Shown: positions 51,195 to 63,879, counted from the first letter of the stretch. The stretch: DNA of 64,000 nt from Pyxicephalus adspersus (GCF_032062135.1 NC_092868.1:50077163-50141162), one strand, 5' to 3'. Notes: generated by a model not told the origin, from the letters alone. Numbers and translations: made by a program.

Positions 51195-51905
51195 GATGGG
51201 ACCCCTTCATTGGTGAAACATGTAATGGGGAGATGTGCCCCCATTACATAGGTGGTCAGTGGTAAATGGGCCCCCATTACATTGCTGATTTGTGGGAGAT
51301 GGGCCCTTATTACATTTGTGGTCAGTGAGAGATGGGCCCCCACCACATTGATGGTCAGTGGGAGATGGGCCCCAATTACATTGGTGATTAGTGGGAGATG
51401 GACCCCCATTATATGGTGATCAGTGGGGGAAGATCCCTGTTTACGCTGGTGGTCGGTAAGAGATGAGCCTCTCTTTATACTGATAGATCCCCATTGCAAT
51501 GGTGGTCAATGAGAGATGCCCACCCCTTACATTGGGAAATGGGCCCCCATTACAATGGCAGTAGGTAGGAGATAGGCCTACCTTTACACTGGTGCTTAGG
51601 GGGAGAAGGGCCAAATGACATTTTCCTGAGAAATGAGCCCCCATTACATTGATGATCAGTGTGAGAAGCTCCCCTTTTTCAGTGATGGTCAGTGAGAGAT
51701 AAACTTCTTTTTACAATGGTGGTCATTGGGAGATAGATCCCCATTACAATGGTGGTCAGTGAAAGATAGGCCTACCTTTACGGTGCTGCAAAGTAGGAGA
51801 AGTACCCAATTACATGGTTTTCCCTGGGAACTGGGCCCTGATTACATTGGCAGTCAGTGGGTAATGGGCCCCTTTACATTGGTGATCAATGGGAGGAAGC
51901 AAGTC
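51195..51905. repeat. Degenerate minisatellite of about 30-40 bp (GATGGGCCCCCATTACA)
   Basis: About eighteen imperfect units share GGGAGATGGGCCCCCATTAC and TTGGTGGTCAGT. Spacing drifts from about 30 to 45 bases. The minus-strand frames through it (repeating GAHLPLTT-like peptides) are repeat artefacts. Confidence 0.85.
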
Positions 51906-52580
51906 ATTACTCAAGGTTCAACAAACCCCTATCAACCTCTGGAGCACCAAATCTGGTCTAATCAAACACACAAACACACACTATATACTGTTCACATTTA
52001 CAAACCAAACAAAAAAAAAACATTTCAATGAAAAAGCAAAATATTTTATTGTACAGTTATAACATATATTTTATATTTCTCTATAAATTCCACAAATATT
52101 GCAGAGAAGAGTTTAACATATGAAGGTTCCTCCACATACTATAGTACCATTGTGCAACACAATACAGAAATACTATTTCTAAAGGCACTGATATCTCTGG
52201 AAGCATTGGTGGATGGCCTTGTTGGTAGTCCATGGTACCCTGATGTCAGGTTTTTTGATTGCTATGAGATACAAACATTTATTATCATAGGATGACTATC
52301 AAAGGCAAAATATTCTACCATAGGAGAAGACACGAAGACTAACATTGGGTGCCAGAGACAGGGGTTCTTCTATTCTCTGTATACTAGTACTAAGATATTG
52401 AAGAAGACTAGTCATTGGGGATACAGCATATAGTGATGTGCTATTTCCTTCAGGAGCATTCCACTTGTGGTATGCATGCAGCAAATGGATTTGAAACATC
52501 TGACTTTGATTCTCGGGTCTGAAGTTTAGAAATGCCTGACATAGTTTTACAGATCCTAATCCTTAAAAAACTATATTTTT

Positions 52581-52624
<44 letters not shown>

Positions 52625-52823
52625 GAACAATCTATCATATAAGTGCATTATACATTCTTCATTATGAAGTAGACATTGATCTCTATTGGATCACCTTCCA
52701 CTAGGGAAATACAAAAAGGTAGAGGAATTACATGAGATTACAACAATCTGTGCCTCCTCTTAGGTTTACATTCACTTATAAAGTCCTATCAATGTGATAT
52801 GACATGGTGACAGCACGGTTCCT

Positions 52824-54412
52824 TTACCACGGTCTCCATAATGGTTTGACGCTGTTAGTTGGAGGTTGGTGCTTTGCCTGTTGGGTTGAGTATTGGGAAG
52901 AGATCCGGTGATGACTGAGATCTCTAGCTGTTTGCATTTGGTGGAAGTGATTGAGAAGTCTAATCTGGGTCTCCTCTGCAACACGATGGATGGAGAGATA
53001 GGACAAGGTCTCGTGTAGACATTTGGAGAAGCCTTGTCTGTATTCCTGGTGCTCTGTTCTTGGAAAGGGTTTGCCAACTGGAATAAAAACAGGACATTGA
53101 TGAATATTCTGTGCACAATAAAAATTCATTTAATGATAATTTAATATGATTTATAATTCTTCAATGCCTAGCAGACCATGGATCCCCCTTGGCCTTTCCA
53201 TGGAAGCTGCCACTGATGGCTTCTTTTTATGAAAACCTTTGTTGCCTGAGTGTTATGCTGGCCCTTGGTTTTCTTATGCTAAACCCTATTTTTGTAGACA
53301 TATTTGTCCCATGGTAATGAGTTACCAAATAAACCGAAACAAACCAACCAACTTGAACTTCAATGTTGGTTGGTTAAAAAGTAATATCCAGGGCACAGTG
53401 GGCTTTCCATTTAACTATTCTATCAAATAGAATCTTGATGTGTTTATTTAATTGTAAATTGATGAGAAACTTATTGTTATGTAATCTAAGGATCCAAGGA
53501 TGGACTGTCCATGTCTACATTTATACTGTCTATCTTATGCATCCTGCTAAGTGGGGAGACTTTGCTGCAGCAAGTGAAGGAAAATCTCTTCAATGGGAAA
53601 GTAACAAAAAACCTTTGGGCTTTACATATATTTTGAACTAACATTTTTTTTATTATTGATCAACAGTCAAACTTACACAAATTTATGATAGTTATTATTG
53701 TATTTATTATAGTTATCTTTGTATTTATTATAGTTACTTTTGTATTTATTATAGTTATTTTTGTTACTTTTCTATGTTATGGCCACATAGGGTGCTGTGT
53801 GCTGCACTTTGTACCCTCCTCCTTAGTCTCCTCAATAGTCTGAGCTGTAGATAATACAATTTCAATAAATCCATCAAATAAAACTATTTCTTACCATTGC
53901 CCTCTCTGCACATCTGCTGCCTCAGGAACCGCACTGCAATTTCCAGCACATCGGCCTTCTCAGGTTTGGAATCCGGTTGCAGCAGCTGAAATTCCTGCTC
54001 CAAAATTTTGCGCAGTTGGCTGATGCTGCTGTTAATGCGATCTCTGCGCATTTTCTCCACGATTGGTTTCCTTATCTGCAAAACATATTTTTTTTTTAAA
54101 AAAATAAATACATTTTTCAAAAAAATAATAATTTAACATTTTTTGAAAATTAAAATCTTTGGTGGGTACAAAAGGGGAGATCATTAAGCTACACAACGGG
54201 ATATTCCCTCAAACATTCCCTGGTGGGAATCAATTGTGACCATTGCAACACAAGGACCTGGAGGATTTCTACAAGGGAATGTTTAAGGGAATGTCAGTTC
54301 CTTGTTATATAAATAGAGTCAAATGAAGAGAAAAATATTTTTTTCCTAAAAGTTGTTAAGTGCAAAGAATAAAGAAATGCACAATGGAAATGGCACAACT
54401 GTTTATAATTAG

Positions 54413-54462
<50 letters not shown>

Positions 54463-55433
54463 ACGACTTGATCAGCCCACCAAAATGCAATAATTTATCT
54501 ATAGCTGGGACCAGGTGGGCTGAGCTGGACCCTGAAATCCTGAATTCTCAAAGATCAGGTTTATAGAACAGCTTTGCCATATTTCTGAACCACCTGACAC
54601 TTTGGGCTTGATTTATTAAAGCTCTCCAAGGCTGAAAAGGATATACTTTCTTCAGTGAACCTAGGTGATCCAGCAATCCTGGAAAGAATTTGAAAACATT
54701 TGCTAACAAATAGCGAATTACTTTTAGGAAATCCATTCCAGGTTTGCTGGATCACCCAGCTTCACTGACAAAAGCCTCAGTTTAAAATATCAGGCCCTTT
54801 GTCTTGCTGTGTCCCAGCTCCTTCTATTACATTCTTCATTATATAAAATAAATTAGGAAAGTATAGCAGGGACCAATACCAACATATACCCAATATATAT
54901 ATTAAACCATAAGCTGCTTTAACTCTAAGAGACCCTGAAATGTTTATTTTTGGACTGATCCTTTAAAAAAATGTAATAAATATATTAATAAGTCAATATA
55001 AATTATAGAGTGCAGCATGGAGGACATGGTGAGGACATTATCTGCATGGAGGTTCTCTCCGGGTTTGGTGGGGTTCCTTTGGGTATTCCAGTTTCTTCCC
55101 ACATTCCAAAAACATGCAGTTAGGTTTATTGTCTTCCCCCCCAAATTGACCCTAAACTATATTATGACATAAGACTATGGTAGGGACATTAGATTGTGAG
55201 CTCCTTTGAGGGAGAGCTAGTGACATGACTGTGGACTTTGTACAGCACTGAGTAATATGTCGGCGCTATATAAATACTGTATAATAATAATAGAAAAATA
55301 AATAAAAAAGTAATACAAATACTAAATAATAATAAAACATAAAATAATCATTTACCTTATTTTTCTCCTTGGTGGTGAGTTTTTCCTCTGCATATTCCTG
55401 GGACATAAGGCAAGTAGCTGCATTGACAGCCAT
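52824..55433 (-). CDS. hes5-like bHLH-Orange transcriptional repressor, complete three-exon gene
   Basis: Members of this Hairy/E(spl) family are nuclear repressors and usual Notch targets. Exons are 55356-55433, 53895-54075 and 53077 down to the stop at 52824-52826. They give 170 aa (human HES5 has 166). Exon 1 encodes a short N-terminus ending KEKNK. Exon 2 opens IRKPIVEKMRRDRIN, the basic region with the HES-type proline, and continues through the helix-loop-helix. Exon 3 holds the Orange domain (around HQEYRQGFSKCLHET) and ends in WRPW, the Groucho/TLE-binding tetrapeptide. All three splice junctions agree in phase (0, then 1). A TATA box and an RBPJ-type site lie just upstream. Frogs carry several hes5-like genes in clusters, so I give the family but no numbered symbol. 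The most open ORF in exon 3 on another frame is a shadow. Confidence 0.92.
54603..54795. repeat. Foldback MITE family (GGGCCTGATTTATTAAAGC), one of six copies in the window
   Basis: Each copy is a near-palindrome. TTTATTAAAGCTCTCCAAG opens it, GATCCAGCAAACCTGGAATG lies in one arm, and the reverse complements close it. Copies are at about 27757-27900, 37802-37990, 38770-38970, 40145-40350, 50235-50445 and here. Five lie in or beside the two T1R genes. The superfamily is unknown to me. Confidence 0.85.
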
Positions 55434-55478
55434 GATCAGTAAAGAGTTGTCAGTGATTGCTGTCAGTGGCCCAGGCTG

Positions 55479-55487
55479 TATTTATAG
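55479..55487 (-). promoter_or_regulatory. TATA box of the hes5-like gene
   Basis: On the minus strand this reads CTATAAATA, 46 to 54 bases upstream of the ATG at 55433. A start site about 30 bases downstream would leave a 5' leader of only some 20 bases. Sequence match only. Confidence 0.6.
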
Positions 55488-55531
55488 CTCATCATCTGCA
55501 TATCAATGTATGAGTGTCTGCAAGAACTGAG

Positions 55532-55540
55532 TTTCCCACA
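55532..55540 (-). promoter_or_regulatory. RBPJ/Su(H)-type site (TGTGGGAAA) upstream of the hes5-like gene
   Basis: The minus strand reads TGTGGGAAA, a good match to the CSL consensus YGTGGGAA used by Notch, about 100 bases above the ATG. A CCAAT box (GATTGG on the minus strand) lies near 55548-55553. No correctly spaced head-to-head partner site is visible, so this is not a full SPS pair. Confidence 0.5.
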
Positions 55541-55549
55541 CTGGCCGAC

Positions 55550-58500
55550 CAATCACAGAGAGCACTGGTCAAACAGAAACATTCATTCATGCTTGTGAAA
55601 AGTCCCCCCCCCTTAAATCCAGCTGTCAGGAGTGTGTGTTGTACAAAGGACACAGGCTCATTGCACACATGGGGGCTGGACGCCACAAGACCTGGGAAAG
55701 CCCCACCCAAAATGTTTGCTACCTGCTGCCATGGGAAGGGCAAGGTGATAAATTGGGACCTGAGGGTGGGAATTAAGTTTCAGGTGAGCAAAGCAAAGAC
55801 ATTTAATGTCGATTATACCTAAAAATGCTAATTGTCTTTTTATATAATAAATGCAGGAAATTGTATCTCAAATCATTATTATTATAATTAACAGGATTTA
55901 TTTACCGCCAACATATTACGCAGCGCTGTACATTAAGTAGGGGTTGCAAATGACAAACAAATTCAGACAGTGACACAGGAGAAAGAGAGGACCCTGGCCA
56001 GAAGAGCTTACAATCTAGGAGGTGGGGGAAGTAGTACTCAATAGGAGGGGGATATAGAATGCTGGGAAGTAGTGAGAGTTTAGGAGACAGAAGAAGACGG
56101 GTAGGCAAGTTTGAAAAAATGGGCATGGGCCTGCATATGAGCAAGATTGATAGTACAAAAAAAATCTCCCCAAGACAAGCTGTTTTTGCCATTTTGTCTA
56201 GGAAAGACTAATGTGTACCCCATGCATGTATGTCTGGCCATTTTTTAAAAATCCTCAGGATTTTTTTTTACTATTTGCACCCTGCTAGGGACATTTCTGT
56301 TGTTGTCCCAAAGACCCAACAGAAAGAAGTGGTCCCGAAACAGGTAAGTCCATTGGGGACTCACCTGTTGGCAACTCATCCATTGGATTTCCTCCCACTT
56401 TCTTGCAACAATGGTCACCAGGACAAATACAAGATGGCGAATCTTTCAAGTGGGATATAGAAAGGCAATAACTGAGGGTCTAACTCAGTGCTTCTCAACC
56501 TCCAGGGGTTGCTTGGGGTTCCTTGAGCAATGAGCAGTTTGTGCATGACACCAATTATTTTTTTGTCTATATGTAGGGGTGACATTCTTCCCAATGGTCA
56601 ACACTATAGTAGCCGTTCTTCTCATTAACCACCTCACTAGTATACTGTTAGCTGTGGATAAAGTAATTATAATTGGGGTTCCCTAAAGAACTGAAAGTTA
56701 TTTCATGTAAAAATGTTTGAGAAACACTGATCTAACCCTTCCTTTCTTTATCCAAAAATAAAAAAATTGGCCTTACCTAATTTTTACAGTCCATTCCAAG
56801 CATATAAAATCCAACCATAAAAAAATAATAAGTGTGATTAACTGAAAACAATTGAAGAACTGCAGAAAAATTGGGGGAAATTGTCAGCTAGGTGACTTAA
56901 ATGGCAGCCCGATCTCACCATTAAAACTTGCCTCGTAGCCTCAGACGTCAGCCAGTCCCAGTGATAATATTTTCCCAGGAGGTCAATACAACAGACACCC
57001 ACCGAACAAGTCGTTTTGGTTCCACACGTAATGACCTCATAATCATTCATCACACAACAATACGGTGATGAGTTAGCAGTTGTGTGGCCTTTGGCCTCTA
57101 ATGGAGGTCTGAGGGTTCTGTGCACACTCCCTTCAAAACACATTGAGGTCAGGGTAATACCCAGCGGCCAGGTCTGTAAGCTCATCGCCTTACTGGAAAT
57201 TCAAGACAGGCTGGCTGCTTTGTTCTTAATTGTCTGTTGTTTTCCTGAGCCGCATTTAATATGCTGCGGCAGCCGGCTAAAGGTTATGGGTTCACAAATC
57301 TGACTCATCTACGGAATCTTCTCTTACATTATTTAATGGCCTGGGGCAGTTTAACGTGTGTCATCACGAAAAAATATTCTTGCTCCTGTTTGTTTGGCCT
57401 GAGGAACTTTTGAGCTGTTCCCACCAATGTATTCAGGTTGGGTTGTGAAGGGCATAACAGCTGTAATATAGACGACAAAAGCAGCCATTTTTTGGACTGG
57501 ACGATTGGTGGCTTATCCCAAATGAACGATGGATAATGGTATTTTGTTGGTTGACTCAATATGGAGTTCATCATACCCTGCCTGTATACAGCATACCAGC
57601 TTTAATATAAAGAACAGAAGCAACCATATTTTGGACTGGGCCACTGGTGGCTAGACCCATATGAACAATGGACAACAACAATTTGTTGGTTGACCCAACA
57701 TAGAATTTATCTTACCCTGCCAGTAATTTTTTTATGGTCGTATTGGATGGAACACTATTAGCCCTTTGCTTAATTTACAAGACATTTACATTTGCAGTAG
57801 GAAACCTCACCATTTTTTGGGCAAAGCCAACAATAGGTTGTAATTCAACCCCTAATAAACAATTAGAAAGGTAGCCATTTTTTGGGCCCTAATACCATCG
57901 CCGGCCCTAATATTTTTGGAGCATGTGTGGATAATAAGATAGGCGTCCATTTTTAAAAGAACTGGTACTGGACCAATCACTAATACAGAGTAGGAAAGGC
58001 AGTCATTTTCTAAGCAGACCCTGTTCTGGGGGTATCAGTATTGTACCACACATTGACAAAGAGAAAGTCTGCCATTTTCTATGTAGAGACAATATCCGGC
58101 CTATTATTATTGGACCAAAATGTAAAGTGGGAAAGGCAACCACTTCGCCAAGTAGAATTGGAAAGAGGCAGCCATTTTCTGAGTAGAGCCACTACTGGAC
58201 CAACCAATTTTTTATTGAGAAATTGAGCTATTTTCTATAAAGAACCAATAGAAACCTAAAAATGGTCAATGTGTGGCCATCGGTACCAGAAATATACTCT
58301 GGATAAGGAAGCCATTTCTAGGGAAGAGCCAATGCTGGACTAATCAGTAATACACCACTTCCATAGAACAGGAAAGGGGAAGGGCAATCAACAATATTCA
58401 ACCTACCAAATACAACAAGTAAACAATAAGAGAGGCCGCCATTTTGTTCTCTGAAGCCATGTTGCACCAGTGATATTCACTCGACAGAGACAGACATTGA

Positions 58501-60378
58501 CTGGGCTGGTCCAGTCTTTTTTTTATAAATTATCTTCCATGCACACAGATGCGGACAGATGATGAATCTTCGTGGGCTGAACCAGTCATTGGCCTTGTAA
58601 TTCCCAGTTGGAGAAAAGCATGTTGATGGATGGGCGCTATTTTCACTCTTTGGATTCACTAAAACATGGTCACATTGTGGGCAAATTTTCCTTTTTCCCA
58701 CATGGGAATGAACAAAGGGTTCTTATTAAACTTTATGATAATGTTAGTTCTTTGGAGAAATTGTTGTGACGACCCCCAGCCAGCCAAGGCCTCTCTATTG
58801 ACTTCATCAACCAGTGAAGAAAAGAGATAATTGTTTATTGACAGACACTAAAAACACGGGTTGGGTAGTTTCAGTTTCGATGCTCGGTGGCTACAGAATA
58901 AGTCAACAAGACCTTTGTGTATAATTGTGTCCGGCTTTGTGCACAATGTTTACCTCCCAACGGAGCTCATTCTTGCCGGGCACACAAGGCCCCTCTCCCC
59001 ATATTCCCACACTTTTTTTTCTTCATTGCGGATCCGGGGCTGAAACAGGACACTATTGAGAGAAGTTTGAACCAGAAAATAATCAAATTACAGCTGATGG
59101 CTTATTTACTAAAGGAACGTCAATGGAAAAGATGACATGGAGGATGAAGTAATCGGCCAATCACATTTCACCTTTCATCAAAAAATACTTTATGCTTGGT
59201 CGCTTTAGGTCAGTGAGATGTGCACATTGCTCTTTGCTTTATTATAGCAAATCTTAATAAATTTCATACATTGGCCTATTTCTCATTCACCATCTTGAAT
59301 AATGAACTGACCCTCCCACCACCACCCAACCCCACTGTGTGCAATCTAATGGGGGCGCTGGTTGCGCCGGTTAATCAGGGGCATTATCACACACAGTATG
59401 TACCTCTGCCTAGGCCTAAAGCAAAACTAAAGCTCCACTTTTAAAAAACTACAATCAATCCGGTCATTATCTCTTATCAATTAAATATTAATATTCTCTT
59501 CTATCTGCCTAATCACTCCCGGTATCTATCCTAATATTAGGTTATCCCAGCCCGGCCAATCAAGATCGTCTCCAGGAAAAAGATGGCAGCACCCAGAGAC
59601 GGAACAGGTGAAAATGGCGGGTTTAGCTCTGCTTTATTGCCGCACATAATTTTATTATTGTTGCTATCTGTGGTTTCCAGGCCCGGTGACAACCAGTCCC
59701 CTGATTTCTTGTTCTCATGTCACAGTCATAGGAACAGGAAGTGGGGTATCTTCTCCCCCAAGGGATAAATCTCTCAATAGAGAGCAATGCATGAGTGTTT
59801 CCAGTCTTTCCAGGGCCATAAAAAAAGTTTTCATACCCTCCAACATTTCAGGGGATATGATTATGCCACCTTGGCTTAGCCCAAACAACTGACTCTAGTG
59901 TGGCCCTAATCCTTTCCTAACATCTATAAGGACTAGGGTCATCATGGGTATATAAAACCCTTGGAAGACACTCCGGACAGAGCACACATTATAGCCAGTG
60001 GGGTCACAAAAAGCATCATCAGGACAACACTTCGCTAGGGGAATACACATGCCGCTACTCTACACATTCCCAGTAGAAAAAGGCGTGCCGGAGGGCTGTA
60101 CCAAAAGTGACGTTTGTGCAAAACATCCAAGAGGGACAAAGTGTAGCCAGGGGGGTGCTGTGCTCCAATGTGGAGAGCATCCATTACCACCATAGTTACA
60201 ACTACAACTACAACAGTGTTCCTGCTGTATTCTGCACCTACAGCATACAAGGGCTTCTGGGTGGCACAGAGACCCAAAAATTGGTGCTGCACTGGCTAAA
60301 ACAGCACAAATGTGTGTTTGAAATTTGCCTAAAATCTGGCTTTATTCTAGTTATTATTATTATTATTATTATTAATAC

Positions 60379-60412
<34 letters not shown>

Positions 60413-62090
60413 AATATTAATAATAACAATAAACAGGATTTATATAGCACCAACTTATTATGCAGCACTGTACATTATATAGGGGCTGCAAATGACAGAC
60501 AGATACAGACAGTGATACAGGAGGAGAGGACCCTGCCCCGAAGAGCTTACAATCTAGGGAGTGGGGGAAGTATCACACGATAGAAGGGGGTATATGGAAT
60601 GATGGGAAGTAGTGAGGGTTTAGGAAACAGAAGAAGATGGGTAGGTGAGTTTGAAAAGATGGGTTTTGAGGGCTCATTTAAATGAGGAGTAAGTAGGAGC
60701 AAGCCGAATGGGACGAGGAAGACCATTCCAAAGAGTCTGCAAGCTCTAGAAAAGTCTTGGAGTCATGCATGTGACAAGGTTGTGAGAAAGTTTTGCATAA
60801 ATGGCTTTTTGTATGTTAGATCTAGTACACATATATAAACATGCAGCCAATTGTGTTCTCAAACAATTTATGGATGATAATGATCACTTTTGCTCAATCA
60901 AACCCAAAAATAAAGAGCTGATTTAGAGTCAGTTCGGTAAGCATTCAAATGGAGTGCTACATCGATTGGGAAAATCAACCCATAAATGACCAGCCCATTT
61001 AACCCTATGACTGTGCAAATTTATTTATAAATTGATGATTTTTGCAAAAGTGATTTTGCTTGAAAACAGAAGTGGAAATGTTTTTACAGAAATACATTTT
61101 TGTAGTTTCATCCATTCCTGTTACTTGGGAACAATGGGGAAATGCAGCATGTGTCCAGCTTTAGATATCTCACCTGGCAGATAAGACGGGGAAGATTGTG
61201 ACATTAATGTGACACTATGGTGTCAATCAGGACCTCAGAGTTTCCCATGGCAGGACAATAGGAGAGATCTTCATGAACAAATGCTAAATTGACTTTGAAA
61301 TGGCCTGAGAGAATAAGATAAGGCAAAGGGAGGAGAGCTGAGTCTGTGATAACAAGGAATTGGCTGGAGGCAAATCTGCTGCCCTGACTTCCTCCAGCAG
61401 ATCCATTGGGGGGTGAAGAAAATAAACAAAAACGAAAAGGGAACATATATTTATATCTAATAAATTTAGATTCCTTAGTCGATTTCTGACCAGGAAAATA
61501 TTGATCACTTGATTAGGAACAATCTTGCCCACAGCCTGACAATGCTAATGTGCAATTTTACTAATTTTACTTTTACTATTATTATAATATATATATATAT
61601 TCTTTTACAGTTACAATTTTCATCTTTTTGCATCCATTGTTGGATCCTATTACTGCAGCCTGTTTACAGAAGCTTCCTTACTACATGCAATTTCTTCATA
61701 AATAGTTATATGGAATATCTCAGGGTTGGTTTCTTGATGGTGACAACAGAGGATCGTGTTTGTGCAATGTATGTCAATTGTCATTAAAAATCCAATGTTG
61801 ACCTTTTTTTTAGTATTTCTTGTAAATGTTTTTCACCTGTACAGTGATAAGAAGGGTATTTTTCAGGTTGTGGTATAAAGCTTTTCAATAGAAAGTGACT
61901 AAATGTTTAGTTTTCCTGCCTTGCAGTAAAAGGTTCCAGGTTTCCTCCGGCTACTGAAAAAAAGAATACAATCAGTTTAAGTCTTTTGTGAGAAATCGGC
62001 TAAACAAATATATTTTATGTTTCAATATCATATATCCTAGGAAAATGGAGCAAAAATATTAGGCATAAACATACAGCTAGGCGAGTACAG
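55550..62090. other. Right intergenic region upstream of the hes5-like gene
   Basis: Apart from the dispersed repeats listed and the GCCATTTT array, I see only single-copy DNA with short unsupported frames. A repeat with AAGATGGCAGCACCCAGAGA (59530-59640) is related to those near 5090 and 36090. Further members of a hes cluster would be expected outside the window, if present. Confidence 0.55.
57470..58455. repeat. Degenerate tandem repeat with about twelve GCCATTTT motifs
   Basis: Imperfect units of about 70-130 bp share AGGCAGCCATTTTCT, GAGCCACTACTGGACCAATC and AATACAGAGTAGGAAAGG. The CCATTTT core occurs near 57485, 57815, 57870, 57950, 58005, 58072, 58175, 58312 and 58440, with variants elsewhere. 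No ORF is supported. Confidence 0.7.
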
Positions 62091-62091
62091 G

Positions 62092-62768
62092 AACGTGGAA
62101 CATATGGAGCTTAGGAATATGGAGCATAGGAATATGGACCACAGGAATATAGAGCATAAGAATATGGTGCATAGGGATAAGGAGAATAGGGATATGGAGT
62201 TTAGAAATATGGAGCATAGGAATATGGAGCATAGGGATAAGGAGCATAGGGATATGGAGCACAGGAATATAGAGCATAGGAATATGGCGCATAGGGATAA
62301 GGAGAATAGGGATATGGAGTTTAGAAATATGGAGCATAGGAATATGGAGCATAGGGATATGGAGTATAGGAATATGGAGCATAGGGATATGGAGCATAGG
62401 AATATGGAGCACAGGAATATGGAGCATAAAAAATGAAGCATAGGAATATGGAGCACAGGAATATGGAGCATCGGAATATGAAGCACAGGAATATGGAGCA
62501 TAGCGATATGGAGCATAGGGATATGGAGCACAGGAATATGGAGCATAGGGATAATGAGTATAAAAAAATGGAGCATAGGAATATGGAGCATAGGGATAAG
62601 GAGCATAGGGATATGGAGTTTAGGAATATGGAGCATAGGAATATGGAGCATAGGGATAAGGAGAATATGGAGCATAGGGATAAGGAGCATAGGGATATGG
62701 AGTTTAGGAATATGGAGCATAGGAATATGGAGCATAGGGATAAGGAGCATAGGGATAAGGAGCATAGT
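62092..62768. repeat. 15-bp minisatellite (GAATATGGAGCATAG), about 45 units
   Basis: Units of GAATATGGAGCATAG and variants (GGATAAGGAGCATAG, GAATATGGAGCACAG, GATATGGAGTTTAG) run head to tail. Because 15 is a multiple of three, several frames on both strands stay open for over 100 codons. None has a start context, splice sites or any similarity I recognise, so no protein is called. Confidence 0.95.
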
Positions 62769-63206
62769 TGATTTGTGTTGTGACCAAAATGTGTCATTTT
62801 GGAGAGATATCTGGTTATGTATGACCACTGTCAGGCTAGGAACATGGAACATAAGTGCATAGAAACACGGAGTATATTATTATGGACAAAGCTTCTTAAA
62901 GATATGATCTTGTACCAAAGCAGTATTACCCAAAAGGTAATGAAACCAAAAGCCTTTGTTGGTAAAGTCATGATATCACCTCATCTTGACCAATATGGTG
63001 ATTAATGTCTTTATCACACATTGCCCTATCCCACAATTATTAGCACTGCACATTCATAGGTTTCATTGACATTTCATGGCTCCATTTCCGGGCAAATTTT
63101 TATGGTGAATTTAGGTTGATGTCTAATAAATATGTGAAATCAATGAAGTTGTGTTCTGTACTACCAATAGGGAAATGTTTGGGTTAAGTATGGAATTCAA
63201 AATCAC

Positions 63207-63299
63207 TGCTCCAGGTGAGGATCGAACTCACAACCTCGGCATTGCTCACAAGTTACTGTCTTATAAGTACCGTGCGCTAACCGATTGCGCCACTGGAGC
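63207..63299 (-). tRNA. tRNA-Ile (anticodon UAU) with an intron
   Basis: The minus strand folds as a full cloverleaf. The acceptor stem GCTCCAG pairs with CTGGAGC and leaves discriminator A. The D stem is GCGC/GCGC around AATCGGTTA. The anticodon stem CGGTA pairs with TGCCG around loop CTTATAA. The T stem GTGAG pairs with CTCAC around TTCGATC. An intron of about 19 bases follows the anticodon loop, as is usual for vertebrate tRNA-Ile(UAU). A four-T pol III terminator lies at 63199-63202. It appears functional. A broken copy lies about 580 bases to the right. Confidence 0.93.
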
Positions 63300-63799
63300 T
63301 GCTATACCCTTGACCCAGATCATATGAATGTGTGGCACAGAAATATGTAGATTAGCAATATGTAGCACTCAGATATGAAGCCTAGGATTATGGAGCATAA
63401 GAATATAAAGCAATGTAATATGGAGCATAGGAACATGGAGCACATCAATATGGACAGAAGCTTCTTAAATGACGCTGGATATGATCTTGTGCCAAAGCAG
63501 TATTACCCAAATGGTAACACAATCCAAAAACCTTTCTTGTTAAAGTCGTATGATCACCTCATCTTGACCAATATGGATTCATCACAGAAGCGTATCACAC
63601 GTTGCCCTATCTCACAATTATTAGCACTGCACATTCATAGCTTTCATTGACATTTCATGGCTGCATTTCCAGGTAATTTTTTATGGTGAAATCAGGTTGA
63701 TGACTATTCAATATATGAAATCAATGTACATTCAGTGAAGTTGTGTTCTGTACTTCCAATAGGAGTAATGTTTGGGTTAAGTAGGGAATCTAAAATCAC

Positions 63800-63879
63800 T
63801 GCTCCAGGTGACAAACGAACTCACATTGCTCACCACTGTCTTATAAGTACCGCGCACTAACCAATTGCGCCACTGGAGT
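63800..63879 (-). pseudogene. Degenerate tRNA-Ile (UAU) copy
   Basis: This minus-strand copy keeps the 5' half (acceptor, D arm and the TAT anticodon). It has lost about eight bases that should form the 3' anticodon stem and variable loop, and its T arm no longer pairs well (GTGAG against TGTCAC). The first base of the acceptor stem has also changed, so the G-C pair is lost. It belongs to the duplicated block that also carries the intact gene at 63207-63299. Confidence 0.85.

Larger units (their letters stand above)
49421..52823. other. Region between T1R copy B and the hes5-like gene
   Basis: The two genes converge here. The space has the 3' UTR of copy B, two MITEs (49704-50112, 50235-50445), the 51.2-51.9 kb minisatellite and AT-rich DNA. 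No gene is visible. Confidence 0.6.

Noticed and set aside
51038..51644. Minus-strand ORFs with repeating GAHLPLTTNV-like peptides
   Set aside because: They translate a degenerate minisatellite.
60107..60583. 158-codon ORF with an III/NNN-rich middle
   Set aside because: It runs through an (ATT)n microsatellite and the adjoining dispersed repeat.
62037..62852. 271-codon minus-strand ORF and several overlapping 100-158 codon ORFs
   Set aside because: All are translations of the 15-bp minisatellite in different frames, with no start context or homology.
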